Shown here piece by piece: positions 25,501-34,114 of a stretch of DNA of 34,233 nt. Position numbers and translations under genes: made by a program. The notes below the pieces were generated by a model. The model had not been told where the DNA came from. It did not search any database and saw nothing but the letters and a program-made list of their open reading frames with translations. Positions within the stretch are counted from its first letter, which is position 1. Each line of letters begins with the position of its first letter. This stretch comes from Flavobacterium hibisci (lineage in GTDB: Bacteria; Bacteroidota; Bacteroidia; Flavobacteriales; Flavobacteriaceae), in contig NZ_JAIQDW010000031.1 of assembly GCF_020026925.1 (NCBI RefSeq), positions 1 to 34,233 on the forward strand. Direction: 5' to 3'.

Positions 25501-26265
25501 GACCAAAAAATTACGAAGTTGCAAAATAAGCCATCAGCTTTTAGCCTGGTGAACGGAAATGGCGGAAATGCATTAGGCAGTCCAAGAAATTCAATTTATT
25601 CATATGAATTTACAGGATTAAATAATCAGGGATTACCAACTTTCAAATTGCAGGAAGGGGCTGATAATAATATGACTGATGCTGATTTTCAGGATACTAA
25701 AGATGTTACGAAATATCTTAAATATGAAGGTTCTATTGAGCCAAATAAATCAATTGGTTTAGCTAATACTTTTACTTATAAAAATTGGTCATTATATGTA
25801 TTTATTGTTGGTTCAGGAGGAAATAAAGTTCGTTTAAATCCTGTATATGATAGTGTTTATGATGATTTGACAGTGTTTACAAAAGATTTTACAAATCGTT
25901 GGATAAATCCTGGTGACGAAAACATTACGAATGTTCCTGTGATTGCTGATAAAAGGCTAATAGAAAACAATGGGGGTGAACGTACGTTAGCAAAAGCATA
26001 TAATACCTATAATTACTCGGATGTTAGAATTGCAGATGGTGATTTCGTAAGATTAAAAAATGTATCACTTAGCTGGGAGTTCCCTTCAGATCTAAAGAAA
26101 AAATTAGGACTAAGTATATTTTCATTAAAAGGATCAGCAGTGAACCCATTGTTAATTTATTCAGATAAAAGACTTAACGGTCAGGATCCTGAATTTCGTA
26201 ATACTGGAGGTGTGGCTTTTCCAATTACATCACAATATACTTTTACCATAAACCTTTCATTTTAA
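22522..26265 (+). CDS. SusC-like TonB-dependent receptor with STN signalling domain
   Basis: A 1247-aa outer-membrane transporter that imports a SusD-captured substrate using TonB energy. In order: a signal peptide after a basic N terminus (about 1-40), an STN domain at about 45-118 (VENLSLDNTLSKLEKSAHVKF), a carboxypeptidase-regulatory-like beta-sandwich at about 144-213 (KGKVTDVNGSPLPGATI), and a TonB-box region near 222-230 (EVIVTTGY). The plug domain follows (about 235-370, with RGSSSIFGDTKPLWVIDGV and IEILKDASATSIYGSRS), then the 22-strand barrel ending in FTINLSF. The STN domain marks a transducer that signals to the FecR/sigma pair just upstream. susD starts 11 bp after its stop. Confidence 0.96.
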   Translation: MKKPVVKQRLLHRIMKITLFQFVLALVFSSVTMANSVSGQRKLDTKVTIAVENLSLDNTLSKLEKSAHVKFSYNSRLPQLNQKISIEANQETLESILNRILKPFNITYAEISNQIILQKNAKSDGFSTDESHTSLFEILSAGPIIKGKVTDVNGSPLPGATILAKGTKIAVLTDFDGNFSIEMPANSNQLVISYVGFETKEIGIENTSPTIVLNEAGQNLKEVIVTTGYEKTSKRTFTGAISKISSAELKVDGVVDVSRMIEGKAAGVTVQNVTGTFGTAPKITVRGSSSIFGDTKPLWVIDGVVQEDIINISFADLASGNSETLLSSSVAGLNSNDIQSIEILKDASATSIYGSRSLNGVVVVTTKQGRRDSPLKVSYSVENTVRTVPNYSQYDILNSQESMSILKELEGYGGDGKGFLEIASSLNGRFGGVYNILAKQIDTYNNTNGEFGVRNDLVSRNQFLKKYELGNTDWFSVLFRPSITQNHSLSFSGGGKNNTFYASLGYYSDPGWTIADNVKQLTSNIKGTFFVNDRLNVTISTMGSVRNQTAPGSYESKSDPVYGSVNREFDINPFKYVLNTSRTLRPYDDNGNLEYYRNNWAPMNIINELNNNTLDIKVNDIRFQLDLEYKINKNLTYNLTGSSRYASTSREHKVYEGSNVAAAYKAGTALSPEGENSIVQEANIFLFKDPDNLTAPKISVLPNGGFLRKFTNEMTSYNIRNSVNYRNTLNEKHELEGFLGTELRSVDRSSDNFTAAGLQFDRGLTPFIDPRFIEKIVNDGDSYYGFDAERERTVGFFGKVGYTYDRRYTASLTGRYDGSNRQGNSGSNRWLPTYTLSGKWNVTEENFMKTSKNINNLALRASYGLTATAGPATNSLAIYKSFITNRLFLQNRESAISIDELQNGDLTWEKQFETNIGLDLGMFNNRVQFVTDVYSRKAFDLVDFVTTSGVGGQSIKQGNNADMETKGLEVGFTTQNIVSKDFKWSTTLNFSVYDQKITKLQNKPSAFSLVNGNGGNALGSPRNSIYSYEFTGLNNQGLPTFKLQEGADNNMTDADFQDTKDVTKYLKYEGSIEPNKSIGLANTFTYKNWSLYVFIVGSGGNKVRLNPVYDSVYDDLTVFTKDFTNRWINPGDENITNVPVIADKRLIENNGGERTLAKAYNTYNYSDVRIADGDFVRLKNVSLSWEFPSDLKKKLGLSIFSLKGSAVNPLLIYSDKRLNGQDPEFRNTGGVAFPITSQYTFTINLSF

Positions 26266-26276
26266 TATAATTGATT

Positions 26277-27779
26277 ATGAAAAATATAAAAATAGCCTTA
26301 TCTCTATTGATGCTTATTTGTATTAGTAGTTGCGACGATTTTCTTTCAGAAGTACCAGATAATAGATTGCAAATTGATACTCCTGAAAAAATATCAGAAT
26401 TATTGGCAGATGCTTACCCGGATGGTTCTTATATTTCTATTACGGAAAGTATGACCGATAATGTATCTGATAATAAAACCTCACTTGTAAATATAAATAA
26501 TGAGCAAAGTTTTAACTGGGAATTGCAAGATGATCAAACAAGCAGGGATACTCAGGGATTTTACTGGAATGCTGCATATAAAGCAATTGCTACAGCTAAT
26601 AAGGCATTAGCGGCTATAAAAGAATTGGGAGACACCGCTGATCTTAATCCTCAAAAAGGAGAAGCTTTATTAGCGAGGGCTTATGCTCATTTTATGTTGG
26701 TTTCTATATGGTCTAATCGTTATAATCCTGCTACTGCTGCTACTGATCTCGGTATTCCGTATGTGAGAGAACCTGAGGAGGTCTTGATTAAAAATTACAA
26801 GCGTAATTCGGTAAAAGAGGTTTTTGATTTAGTAGAATCCGACATAAAAGAAGGCTTAAAGTATGTTACAAATGATTACAGGACAGAGTATTTAAAATAT
26901 CACTTTAATAAAGAAGCGGCTAAAGCATTTGCTGCACGTTTTTACACTATAAAAGGAGATTGGGAAAAAGTCCTTGAATATACAGATGGGTTAGGAAACA
27001 AACCTGTTGGTAAATTAAGAGACTGGGCAGCTTATAATAGCTATGATTTTCCTAATAAACCTATCGAATATGCAAAAAATACGCAGGTTACGAATTTATT
27101 AGTTGGTTTTCCAAGTTCAATTTGCGGCAGGGCAACTAATTTGAACAGATTTGCTTTTACCAGAGCAAAAGAAAGAGATGAAATACTTGGAAGCGAAACC
27201 AATATATTTAATAAGGATTGGTTAATCGATATTGTAATACAAGGAGCGAGTGGAGCTAATGTAGCAGTTTATAAATTTGATGAATATTTTAAATATACAA
27301 ATTTAACAGCACAGATTGGTCTTCCTTATACAGGAGTTGTACTTTTTTCTAATGATGAAATGTTTTTAAATCGTATTGAAGCTCATGTTATGACCAATCA
27401 ATTAGATATTGCCACCGCAGAATTAGAATATTTTTTAGGAACAAGAACAGATGGTTATTCATCTACTGATGTGTTGACAAAAGCTAAAATATATGCAAAG
27501 TATCCTGTTGTTGATAATGAATATACTCCTTTTTATTCCCTAACTACGGAACAGGCTTCTTTTATTAAAGCAATTACTGAAGCAAGAAGAAGAGAGTTTT
27601 TGCATGAAGGACAAAGATGGTTTGATATCAAAAGATTTAATCTCGTAGTAGAACATGATACTTATAACGCTCAGGGACAAATAAGCAAAAAAAACATTCT
27701 GGTTAAAGATGATAAGCGTCGTGCTGTGCAAATACCACTAAATGCATCTAACAATGGTATAGAAAAAAATCCGAGATAA
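26277..27779 (+). CDS. SusD-like substrate-binding lipoprotein
   Basis: A 500-aa outer-membrane lipoprotein forming the lid of the SusC transporter. The ATG at 26277 is preferred over an in-frame TTG at 26271. The lipobox Cys is Cys19 (ICISSC), followed by DDFL, the usual SusD lipoprotein export context. TPR-like helices occupy the N-terminal half (GEALLARAYAHFMLVSIW). The C-terminal hallmark EARRREFLHEGQRWFDIKRF is present. The protein ends shortly after VQIPLNASN. The ligand cannot be read from sequence. Confidence 0.95.
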   Translation: MKNIKIALSLLMLICISSCDDFLSEVPDNRLQIDTPEKISELLADAYPDGSYISITESMTDNVSDNKTSLVNINNEQSFNWELQDDQTSRDTQGFYWNAAYKAIATANKALAAIKELGDTADLNPQKGEALLARAYAHFMLVSIWSNRYNPATAATDLGIPYVREPEEVLIKNYKRNSVKEVFDLVESDIKEGLKYVTNDYRTEYLKYHFNKEAAKAFAARFYTIKGDWEKVLEYTDGLGNKPVGKLRDWAAYNSYDFPNKPIEYAKNTQVTNLLVGFPSSICGRATNLNRFAFTRAKERDEILGSETNIFNKDWLIDIVIQGASGANVAVYKFDEYFKYTNLTAQIGLPYTGVVLFSNDEMFLNRIEAHVMTNQLDIATAELEYFLGTRTDGYSSTDVLTKAKIYAKYPVVDNEYTPFYSLTTEQASFIKAITEARRREFLHEGQRWFDIKRFNLVVEHDTYNAQGQISKKNILVKDDKRRAVQIPLNASNNGIEKNPR

Positions 27780-27796
27780 ATTTAATTTAAACTATT

Positions 27797-28660
27797 ATGA
27801 AATTAATTGAAAAATATATAAAAATAGTATTGGCAGCTGGGATTATGTCAGTAATATCATGTTCTCACGAAGATCAGCCAACTCAAAGTTCATTAGATTT
27901 TACTCAGCCTGTAAAAACAGATTTAGATACATGGATAGATCAAAATTATATAAATCCTTATAATATTAGTGTCCAATATAAGTGGAACCAAAATGTAGTA
28001 GAACAAAATAGATTTTTATACCCACCAGCGATTAATAAAGTACAACCTGCACTTGAAATAATCAAAAAGATATGGATAGATAGTTATAGTGCTATTGCAG
28101 GAAAAGATTTTGTTAAAATTATTGCACCAAGAGATTTTGTTTTGGTAGGTGGTGTCAATGTTAACCCGGATAATGTTTCTAATACCTTAGGATTAGCCGA
28201 AGGAGGAAAGAGAATATCTTTATTTCAGGTAGATTATGTTGATAAAAAAAATCGTGCAAGTGTTACGCAATTTGTACACACTATTCAGCATGAATACGTA
28301 CATATTTTAAATCAGACTAAAACTTTTGATGTAGAAGCCTGGGCAAAAATCACACCTAATGATTATACTTCAAATCCGTTTGGTATTACTGATGCTGCAG
28401 CTCAAAGGCTTGGATTTATTAGTGCTTATGCAAGATCAAATTATACAGAGGATTTTGCAGAAACTGCTGCAATAATTTTACTCATGTCAAAAGCAGAATA
28501 CGACGCTTTATATGCAAGTATCACCGTGCCCGCAGCAGTTACTGCTCTTAAGAAAAAAGAAGCTCTGGTTGTTCAGTATTACAGGGATGCTTTTAATATC
28601 GATTTTTATGCTTTAAGAGACGAAGCTCAGAAAAACACTACTGATGTTTTAAATAATTAA
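27797..28660 (+). CDS. Zinc metallohydrolase lipoprotein of the SusCD locus (HExxH)
   Basis: A 287-aa lipoprotein (lipobox Cys22, SVISC) with a zinc site. QHEYVH gives His165, Glu166 and His169, and EDFAE at 218-222 is the likely source of the third ligand. It fits the family called substrate import-associated zinc metallohydrolase lipoproteins, which sits next to SusCD genes in Bacteroidota. It lies 17 bp after susD, in the same operon, and probably works at the cell surface on the imported substrate or a protein carrying it. Proteolytic activity is inferred from the motif. Confidence 0.9.
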   Translation: MKLIEKYIKIVLAAGIMSVISCSHEDQPTQSSLDFTQPVKTDLDTWIDQNYINPYNISVQYKWNQNVVEQNRFLYPPAINKVQPALEIIKKIWIDSYSAIAGKDFVKIIAPRDFVLVGGVNVNPDNVSNTLGLAEGGKRISLFQVDYVDKKNRASVTQFVHTIQHEYVHILNQTKTFDVEAWAKITPNDYTSNPFGITDAAAQRLGFISAYARSNYTEDFAETAAIILLMSKAEYDALYASITVPAAVTALKKKEALVVQYYRDAFNIDFYALRDEAQKNTTDVLNN

Positions 28661-28679
28661 AAACTTAAACAAAGGAATT

Positions 28680-30011
28680 ATGAAAACTAAAAATATATTT
28701 AAGTATTTTATGCTTCTTGTCCTGACTTTGCAACTAAATAGTTGTGTCAGTACAGAGGCTGAACAAAAATTTGAGGAAACACCAACTGAACGTTTAAATA
28801 AACAAAGAAGCGAACTAAGTAATTTATTACTGTCTTCTGAAAATGGATGGAAAGCTGTATATTATACTGACGATAGTCAATTAGGTGGATTTACACACTT
28901 ATTTAAATTTTTACCAAATGGAAAAGTAGACATGGCTTCTGATTTTGATTCTGATACAGAAATTTATAATAGCCAGTATGAAATTCAGTTAGGTAGTACA
29001 GTAAGTCTGGTTTTTACGACAAAAAACAAAATTCATTTATTATCAGATTCGAATAATTCGCCTCTTGCTGCAGGTAAAGGCTTCTTAGGCGATTTCCAGT
29101 TTTTATATTATGGACAAGAAAATGGTGATATTGTTTTTAGAACAAATAGGACTGTTAAAGAAGTTCGTTTCGTAAAAGCAACCGCTCAGGATTGGACTGA
29201 TTTAAAGAAAAATACTGTCATTAATGCTAATATGACGGGAGATATTAATAGTCCGTTGTTTAGAATACTTGAAACTACTAATGGAGGTTCAGTAAAAAAA
29301 TACGAGTTTAATTTCAATTCTGTAACGAGATTTGGATCAGCTATTCCATTAGAAGCAGAAAATTCAGAAACACTTAAAGCAGCTATTGCTTACACTCCTA
29401 CAGGAATAACTGTAAAACCTGCTGTAGTTGTTGGAAATCAGAGTTTAACAGATTTTACTTATAATTCAGTTGATAAGACTTTTGTAGCTACAGGAACAAA
29501 CGGAGTCTCTGCATCTATTAAATTTACAAATGCACCACCAAGATTAACAGATGATTATAAAATATTCTTAGAGGGTGGTCCTCAAATTACAATAGGCTAT
29601 ATAGCTGCCAACTTAGCTACAGCTGCTACAAACTCGCCATATGCTAAATCAATTTTAGATAAAGTGAATGCTACTCTGGCTGCTAATCAAAAACTTGCGA
29701 GAGTTCAGATAGCTTTCAACGATCCGTTGAATGGTAATTATATTGCTTATACATTTAATGGAGGAAAAGCAACTATTTATCATTTTTTTACAACAACTGA
29801 AGACCCTGTAAATAAAACCATTATTTTAACTGATGATGGTTGGATTGGAACTCCTGCAGCAAGGGCATTTTTGAAAATTTTAGATGATGAAATAACAAAT
29901 CCGAAAGGATTATATCTTAAAAAAGAGAATTTTACGATTTTCTATACCAATGTAATTTATACTTATGCAAGTGCAGCAACCCCGTTTAGATTGACTAATT
30001 ATAGATTTTAA
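28680..30011 (+). CDS. DUF4302-like lipoprotein of the SusCD locus
   Basis: A 443-aa lipoprotein (lipobox Cys22, LQLNSC). The N-terminal part (ERLNKQRSELSNLLLSSENGWKAVYYTD, about 37-65, then FTHLFKFLPNGKVDMASD) matches my memory of the DUF4302 family, found beside SusCD and zinc-metallohydrolase lipoproteins. No catalytic motif is visible, and the rest is predicted beta-rich. It is the last gene of the operon, 19 bp after the metallohydrolase gene and followed by a terminator. A role as a surface substrate-binding protein is plausible but unproven. Confidence 0.85.
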   Translation: MKTKNIFKYFMLLVLTLQLNSCVSTEAEQKFEETPTERLNKQRSELSNLLLSSENGWKAVYYTDDSQLGGFTHLFKFLPNGKVDMASDFDSDTEIYNSQYEIQLGSTVSLVFTTKNKIHLLSDSNNSPLAAGKGFLGDFQFLYYGQENGDIVFRTNRTVKEVRFVKATAQDWTDLKKNTVINANMTGDINSPLFRILETTNGGSVKKYEFNFNSVTRFGSAIPLEAENSETLKAAIAYTPTGITVKPAVVVGNQSLTDFTYNSVDKTFVATGTNGVSASIKFTNAPPRLTDDYKIFLEGGPQITIGYIAANLATAATNSPYAKSILDKVNATLAANQKLARVQIAFNDPLNGNYIAYTFNGGKATIYHFFTTTEDPVNKTIILTDDGWIGTPAARAFLKILDDEITNPKGLYLKKENFTIFYTNVIYTYASAATPFRLTNYRF

Positions 30012-30035
30012 TAGTTTATATTTTTATTAATATTG

Positions 30036-30060
30036 AGCGGCTCATCGAGCCGCTTTTATT
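30036..30060 (+). terminator. Rho-independent terminator of the SusCD operon
   Basis: AGCGGCTC (30036-30043) pairs perfectly with GAGCCGCT (30047-30054) around a 3-nt loop, followed by a T-rich tract. Confidence 0.88.
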
Positions 30061-30110
30061 TTAATAGAATGATAAATTTCCTAAAAAAACACGATTTACG
30101 AAAGATTATT

Positions 30111-30146
30111 AAACAGTTACAGCGGCATTATTGTAACTGTTTTTTA
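30111..30146 (+). terminator. Second Rho-independent terminator with no gene before it
   Basis: AAACAGTTACA (30111-30121) pairs perfectly with TGTAACTGTTT (30132-30142), with a 10-nt loop and a T-run to 30146. It lies 57 bp after the first terminator, and no reading frame lies between. It may be a backup terminator or mark the 3' end of a small RNA. Confidence 0.8.
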
Positions 30147-30209
30147 TTTTACAGAAGAGATTTCAAATCAATTTATGTATTACAAATTTTATAAAACGCC
30201 CAAATAATC

Positions 30210-30217
30210 TATATTTG
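30210..30217 (+). promoter_or_regulatory. TAnnTTTG -7 element for fabG
   Basis: TATATTTG lies 31 bp before the fabG ATG. No TTG is seen at the -33 distance. Confidence 0.5.
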
Positions 30218-30248
30218 TACTTCAAAAAATAAAAACGAATACCTTAAT

Positions 30249-30995
30249 ATGAAATTACTAGAAGGAAAAGTAGCCATCATTACAGGCGCGAGCCGTGGAA
30301 TTGGTAAAGGAATTGCCGAAGTTTTTGCTAAGCATGGTGCCAATGTGGCCTTTACATACAGTTCATCTGTAGAATCAGCTCAGGCTCTTGAAGCAGAATT
30401 GAACGGTTTGGGAATTAAAGCAAAAGGATACCAGTCCAATGCAGCGGATTTTAATGAAGCACAGACTTTTGTAGATGCTGTTTTAGCAGATTTTGGAACA
30501 GTTGATATTTTGATTAACAATGCCGGTATTACAAAAGATAACCTGTTGATGCGTATGTCTGAAGCTGATTTTGATCAGGTAATCGATGTCAATTTGAAAT
30601 CGGTTTTTAATATGACAAAAGCAATTCAGAAAACTTTCTTAAAACAACGTGCAGGTTCTATCGTCAATATTAGTTCTGTGGTTGGGGTTTCAGGAAATGC
30701 GGGACAAACCAACTATGCAGCTTCAAAAGCGGGTGCAATAGGTTTTACAAAATCAGTAGCTTTAGAGCTGGGTTCACGTAATATTCGTTGTAACGCAATC
30801 GCTCCGGGATTCATCGAAACTGAAATGACGGCAAAATTACCTGAAGATGTAGTAAAAGGATGGAGAGACGGAATTCCGTTGAAACGTGGCGGAACTACTG
30901 AAGATGTTGCTAATGCGTGTCTTTACTTAGCATCAGATTTGAGTGCTTATGTTACCGGACAAGTGCTTAATGTTTGCGGAGGAATGCTTACTTAA
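30249..30995 (+). CDS. fabG: 3-oxoacyl-[acyl-carrier-protein] reductase
   Basis: A 248-aa short-chain dehydrogenase that reduces 3-oxoacyl-ACP to 3-hydroxyacyl-ACP with NADPH in fatty acid elongation. The cofactor loop is TGASRGIG at 12-19, followed by NNAGITKDNLLMRM at 90-103, which is characteristic of FabG. The catalytic set is Asn115, Ser143 (NISSVVGVSG), Tyr156 and Lys160 (YAASK). The C terminus YVTGQVLNVCGGM is typical. It stands alone with its own -7 element. Confidence 0.95.
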   Translation: MKLLEGKVAIITGASRGIGKGIAEVFAKHGANVAFTYSSSVESAQALEAELNGLGIKAKGYQSNAADFNEAQTFVDAVLADFGTVDILINNAGITKDNLLMRMSEADFDQVIDVNLKSVFNMTKAIQKTFLKQRAGSIVNISSVVGVSGNAGQTNYAASKAGAIGFTKSVALELGSRNIRCNAIAPGFIETEMTAKLPEDVVKGWRDGIPLKRGGTTEDVANACLYLASDLSAYVTGQVLNVCGGMLT

Positions 30996-31001
30996 TATGT
31001 G

Positions 31002-31062
31002 AATAGTTTTATGGTTTGTTGTTTATTGTTCACAGCCAAAAACTATAAACTAACAACTATAA
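31002..31062. repeat. Period-7 inverted repeat region between fabG and the VWA gene
   Basis: On the minus strand 31002-31029 reads as successive heptamers ACAATAA, ACAACAA, ACCATAA, AACTATT. On the plus strand 31042-31062 reads ACTATAA, ACTAACA, ACTATAA. The two halves are thus related and inverted; ATAGTTTT (31003-31010) and AAAACTAT (31039-31046) are exactly complementary. It fills the 78-bp gap between the two genes. Confidence 0.6.
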
Positions 31063-31073
31063 AATAAAATAAT

Positions 31074-33101
31074 ATGACTACAAACACGATTCTATTATTA
31101 CTACTTTCTTTAGTAATAGCTGGTGGATTGTCGTATTTTCAATATTTTTATAAAGCCAAAAACCATTCGAATGTGAATGTGTTTTTGGCTTTTTTGCGTT
31201 TTTTAATCATTTTCGGGTTATTGGTTTTACTGATTAATCCTGTGATGACGAAAAATTCACTCGAAGTTACCAAAACGCCTTTGGCAATTGCGGTTGACAA
31301 TTCAAGTTCTATAACGGCTTTAAAATCTGATAAAAAAGTTGCCGAATTATATCAGAAACTAATTTCTAACGCAGCACTTAAGGAAAAATTTGAAATTCAG
31401 ACCTATCAATTTGATGACGATTTTAAGCCTTCGGACAAGTTTGATTTTAAAGGAAAGCAGACCAATCTTGATCAGGTTGCAAAGAATCTAAAAAGCATCA
31501 ATAAAAACCTGATTTTCCCAACAGTTATTATCACCGATGGAAATCAGACTACAGGAAACGATTATGTATATCGTTTTGATCCTGCCAATAAAGTTTATCC
31601 TTTGGTTGTTGGAGATACAACCACTTTTTTTGATTTAAAAATCAATCAGTTAAACGTAAACAAATACGCTTTTCATAAAAATAAATTTCCGGTTGAGGTG
31701 TTTCTGCAATATGCCGGCACTAAAGCGGTTAACGCTGATTTTACGATTTCGCAGGGAAATTCAGTCTTAGCCCGAGAGAAAGTCTCTTTTTCTCCTTCAA
31801 AAAAAACAGCTTCTCTAAATATATTGTTGCCTGCTGATAAAGTTGGGCTGCAAATTTTCAGGGCAAATGTTTCTTCTAATGTAAAAGAGAAAAACAGCTA
31901 CAATAACATCAAGAATTTTGCCGTTGAAGTAATCGATCAAAAGTCAACTATTGCAATCGTATCGACTATAAATCATCCGGATATTGGAGCTTTAAAACGA
32001 TCGATTGAAACGAACGCACAGCGTAAAGTGATTCTGGCAAAACCGAATGAAATCGACAAATTAAACGATGTTTCGGTTTTGGTTTTGTATCAGCCAAATA
32101 GTGCTTTTAAACCTATTTTTGATAATAATAAACTGGCCGGAACGAATACTTTCATCATTACCGGAAACAACACCGACTTTAATTTTCTAAACCAAAAACA
32201 GAATAATCTGGTTTTTAAAATGAGTAATCAAAGAGAAGATTATTTAAGCGAATTTCAGTCGCAGTTTAATTTGTTTGCCATTGAAAATATTGGTTTTGAA
32301 AATTTTCCTCCGCTTCAAAATCTCTTCGGAAATATCACAGTTAACGGAAATGTATCGGTTTTGCTTTCGTCTAAAATCAGAAACGTTTCTACCAATGCGC
32401 CTTTATTGGCTTTCGCCGAAAATCAGGGCAGACGAACCGCTTTTCTCTTAGGGGAAAACAGCTGGAAATGGCGTTTGCAAAGTCATATTGACAATCAGTC
32501 GTTTGAAAAGTATGATGTTTTTACAGATAAAATAATTCAGTTTCTGGCTTCCTCGGCTTCCAGAAAATCATTGGTGGTAACGCACGAAAGTTTTTATAAT
32601 TCGGGAGAAGCGATTGTGATCAACGCGCAATACTTCAATAAAAACTATGAATTTGACGAAAAAGCCAGATTAACAATCTCAGTTACAAATGCCAAAACCA
32701 AGCAAAGCAAAAATTACGATTTGCTTAAAGGAAATAACTCTTTCTCGGCAAACCTAGACGGTCTGGCTGCCGGAAAATATAGTTTTACAGTAAAAGAATT
32801 AAATTCAAATACTTCGTATTCAAGTCATTTTGAGATTTTGGATTTTGATATCGAAAAACAATTTGTAAATCCTGATGTTCAAAAACTGAAACAACTGGCA
32901 TTACAGACCAATGGAAAAGCCTTTTTCGAAAACCAGAGTGATAATTTGATTCAGACGCTTTTAGAAAATAAGGAATACAAATCAATTGAAAAAAACATTT
33001 CGACCAAAACTCCTTTAATTGATTGGGTTTGGCTGTTGATTTTAATTGCTGCTGTATTGACTACGGAATGGTTTGTCAGGAAGTATAATGGGATGTTGTA
33101 G
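31074..33101 (+). CDS. Membrane-anchored VWA-domain protein
   Basis: A 675-aa membrane protein. Two helices lie at the N terminus (about 5-22 and 37-57), and one near the C terminus (IDWVWLLILIAAVLTTEWF). Between them is a large periplasmic part. A von Willebrand A domain from about 68 has a complete metal-ion-dependent adhesion site: Asp75, Ser77 and Ser79 (DNSSS), Thr130 (GKQTNLD) and Asp155 (IITDGNQTTG). The region after about 190 looks like a series of beta-sandwich domains. Two TM helices before a VWA domain recall BatA/BatB-like proteins. The specific partner is not known. GC content is above that of its neighbours by eye. Confidence 0.82.
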   Translation: MTTNTILLLLLSLVIAGGLSYFQYFYKAKNHSNVNVFLAFLRFLIIFGLLVLLINPVMTKNSLEVTKTPLAIAVDNSSSITALKSDKKVAELYQKLISNAALKEKFEIQTYQFDDDFKPSDKFDFKGKQTNLDQVAKNLKSINKNLIFPTVIITDGNQTTGNDYVYRFDPANKVYPLVVGDTTTFFDLKINQLNVNKYAFHKNKFPVEVFLQYAGTKAVNADFTISQGNSVLAREKVSFSPSKKTASLNILLPADKVGLQIFRANVSSNVKEKNSYNNIKNFAVEVIDQKSTIAIVSTINHPDIGALKRSIETNAQRKVILAKPNEIDKLNDVSVLVLYQPNSAFKPIFDNNKLAGTNTFIITGNNTDFNFLNQKQNNLVFKMSNQREDYLSEFQSQFNLFAIENIGFENFPPLQNLFGNITVNGNVSVLLSSKIRNVSTNAPLLAFAENQGRRTAFLLGENSWKWRLQSHIDNQSFEKYDVFTDKIIQFLASSASRKSLVVTHESFYNSGEAIVINAQYFNKNYEFDEKARLTISVTNAKTKQSKNYDLLKGNNSFSANLDGLAAGKYSFTVKELNSNTSYSSHFEILDFDIEKQFVNPDVQKLKQLALQTNGKAFFENQSDNLIQTLLENKEYKSIEKNISTKTPLIDWVWLLILIAAVLTTEWFVRKYNGML

Positions 33102-33135
33102 TTACAAAAATGTTTAATTTCTAAAATTATTTAGT

Positions 33136-34113
33136 ATGAAAGAAATTTTATTAGAAGTTAAGGATGGGTTTTATGAAACTAACTTGTACTTACATTTACT
33201 TTCTCTTAAGAAACAATTTAATAATTCTAAAGAATTAAATGCATTAATAAGTTTATCTAAAATTCAACCAAATGAAATATCTTCTAATTGTGAATTAGAT
33301 GGATATCTTAATTTAATTGAAGATTCTCAATTCCTATATTTATCCGCGAATAAAGAAATTTCCGCAAAATGGAAAGATTACTTGTTTAATAAAGTTTCTG
33401 AAAATAAAAAGGATAATATAAAGGAAGCTTTTGTTTTATATAAAGATGTCTATGAAGAAACAAAAAATTATAGTTATCTAATAAGAGCCTTAAATCTTGT
33501 TAGAAAAGCTAAAGGTGTTTTTGAAGATCAATTAAAAGGTATATATGAATATTCTAAAAATGAATTTATCATTTGTAACAGTTCATTTCAGCAATCTCAA
33601 TTAATACGAGAAATATATTCAATTAATTCAGAGAAAATAATAGATGATTTCCAAGTTGTAATAACGAATAAAATAAAACTAAAACTTGGACAAAATAAGT
33701 ATAATTCAGCAAGATTATTAATAGATTGTTTGAAATTTATCAAGGCTATAGATAATAATCAATGTAAAATAGATAGAGCAGAAAGTTACGAACTTGAAGG
33801 AGATTTTCATGCTAAAGACAAAGAACAAAATACTTATTATCCTAGAATTTTGGATTCTTACACAAAAGGTTTAAAAGAACTTAAGAGCATTAATTTTTCT
33901 CAGGAATTAAAGACAAGGTTAGAAAAAAAGATAAAAAATGAGCAACTTGAGTACTCAAATGTATTGAAAGTATCAGGTTTCTCTAATGAAAATTTCGGTG
34001 ATGATATTGATACATACATTTCAAAAAACGAAATTAATAGTTTTAAAAAGGCATTTTCAGAACTAATTTTATTTGATGTTGTATCAGTTGAGAATATTAA
34101 TAAAAATAATTGA
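33136..34113 (+). CDS. AT-rich helical protein of unknown function, possibly DUF4209-like N-terminal part
   Basis: A 325-aa soluble, mainly helical protein, rich in Lys, Asn, Ile and Ser. It has no signal peptide, membrane helix or catalytic motif. Segments such as IKEAFVLYKDVYEETKNYSY and RAESYELEGDFHAK look like a helical-repeat scaffold. From memory it recalls the N-terminal helical region of DUF4209-type proteins, which are longer; if so, the C-terminal domain is missing here. Sampled lines have about 18-30% GC against 30-48% in lines sampled from the preceding gene, which suggests acquisition by transfer. The reading frame stops cleanly at 34113. No regulatory site is clear. Being a real gene is likely; its family is not settled. 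Confidence 0.7.
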   Translation: MKEILLEVKDGFYETNLYLHLLSLKKQFNNSKELNALISLSKIQPNEISSNCELDGYLNLIEDSQFLYLSANKEISAKWKDYLFNKVSENKKDNIKEAFVLYKDVYEETKNYSYLIRALNLVRKAKGVFEDQLKGIYEYSKNEFIICNSSFQQSQLIREIYSINSEKIIDDFQVVITNKIKLKLGQNKYNSARLLIDCLKFIKAIDNNQCKIDRAESYELEGDFHAKDKEQNTYYPRILDSYTKGLKELKSINFSQELKTRLEKKIKNEQLEYSNVLKVSGFSNENFGDDIDTYISKNEINSFKKAFSELILFDVVSVENINKNN

Positions 34114-34114
34114 G

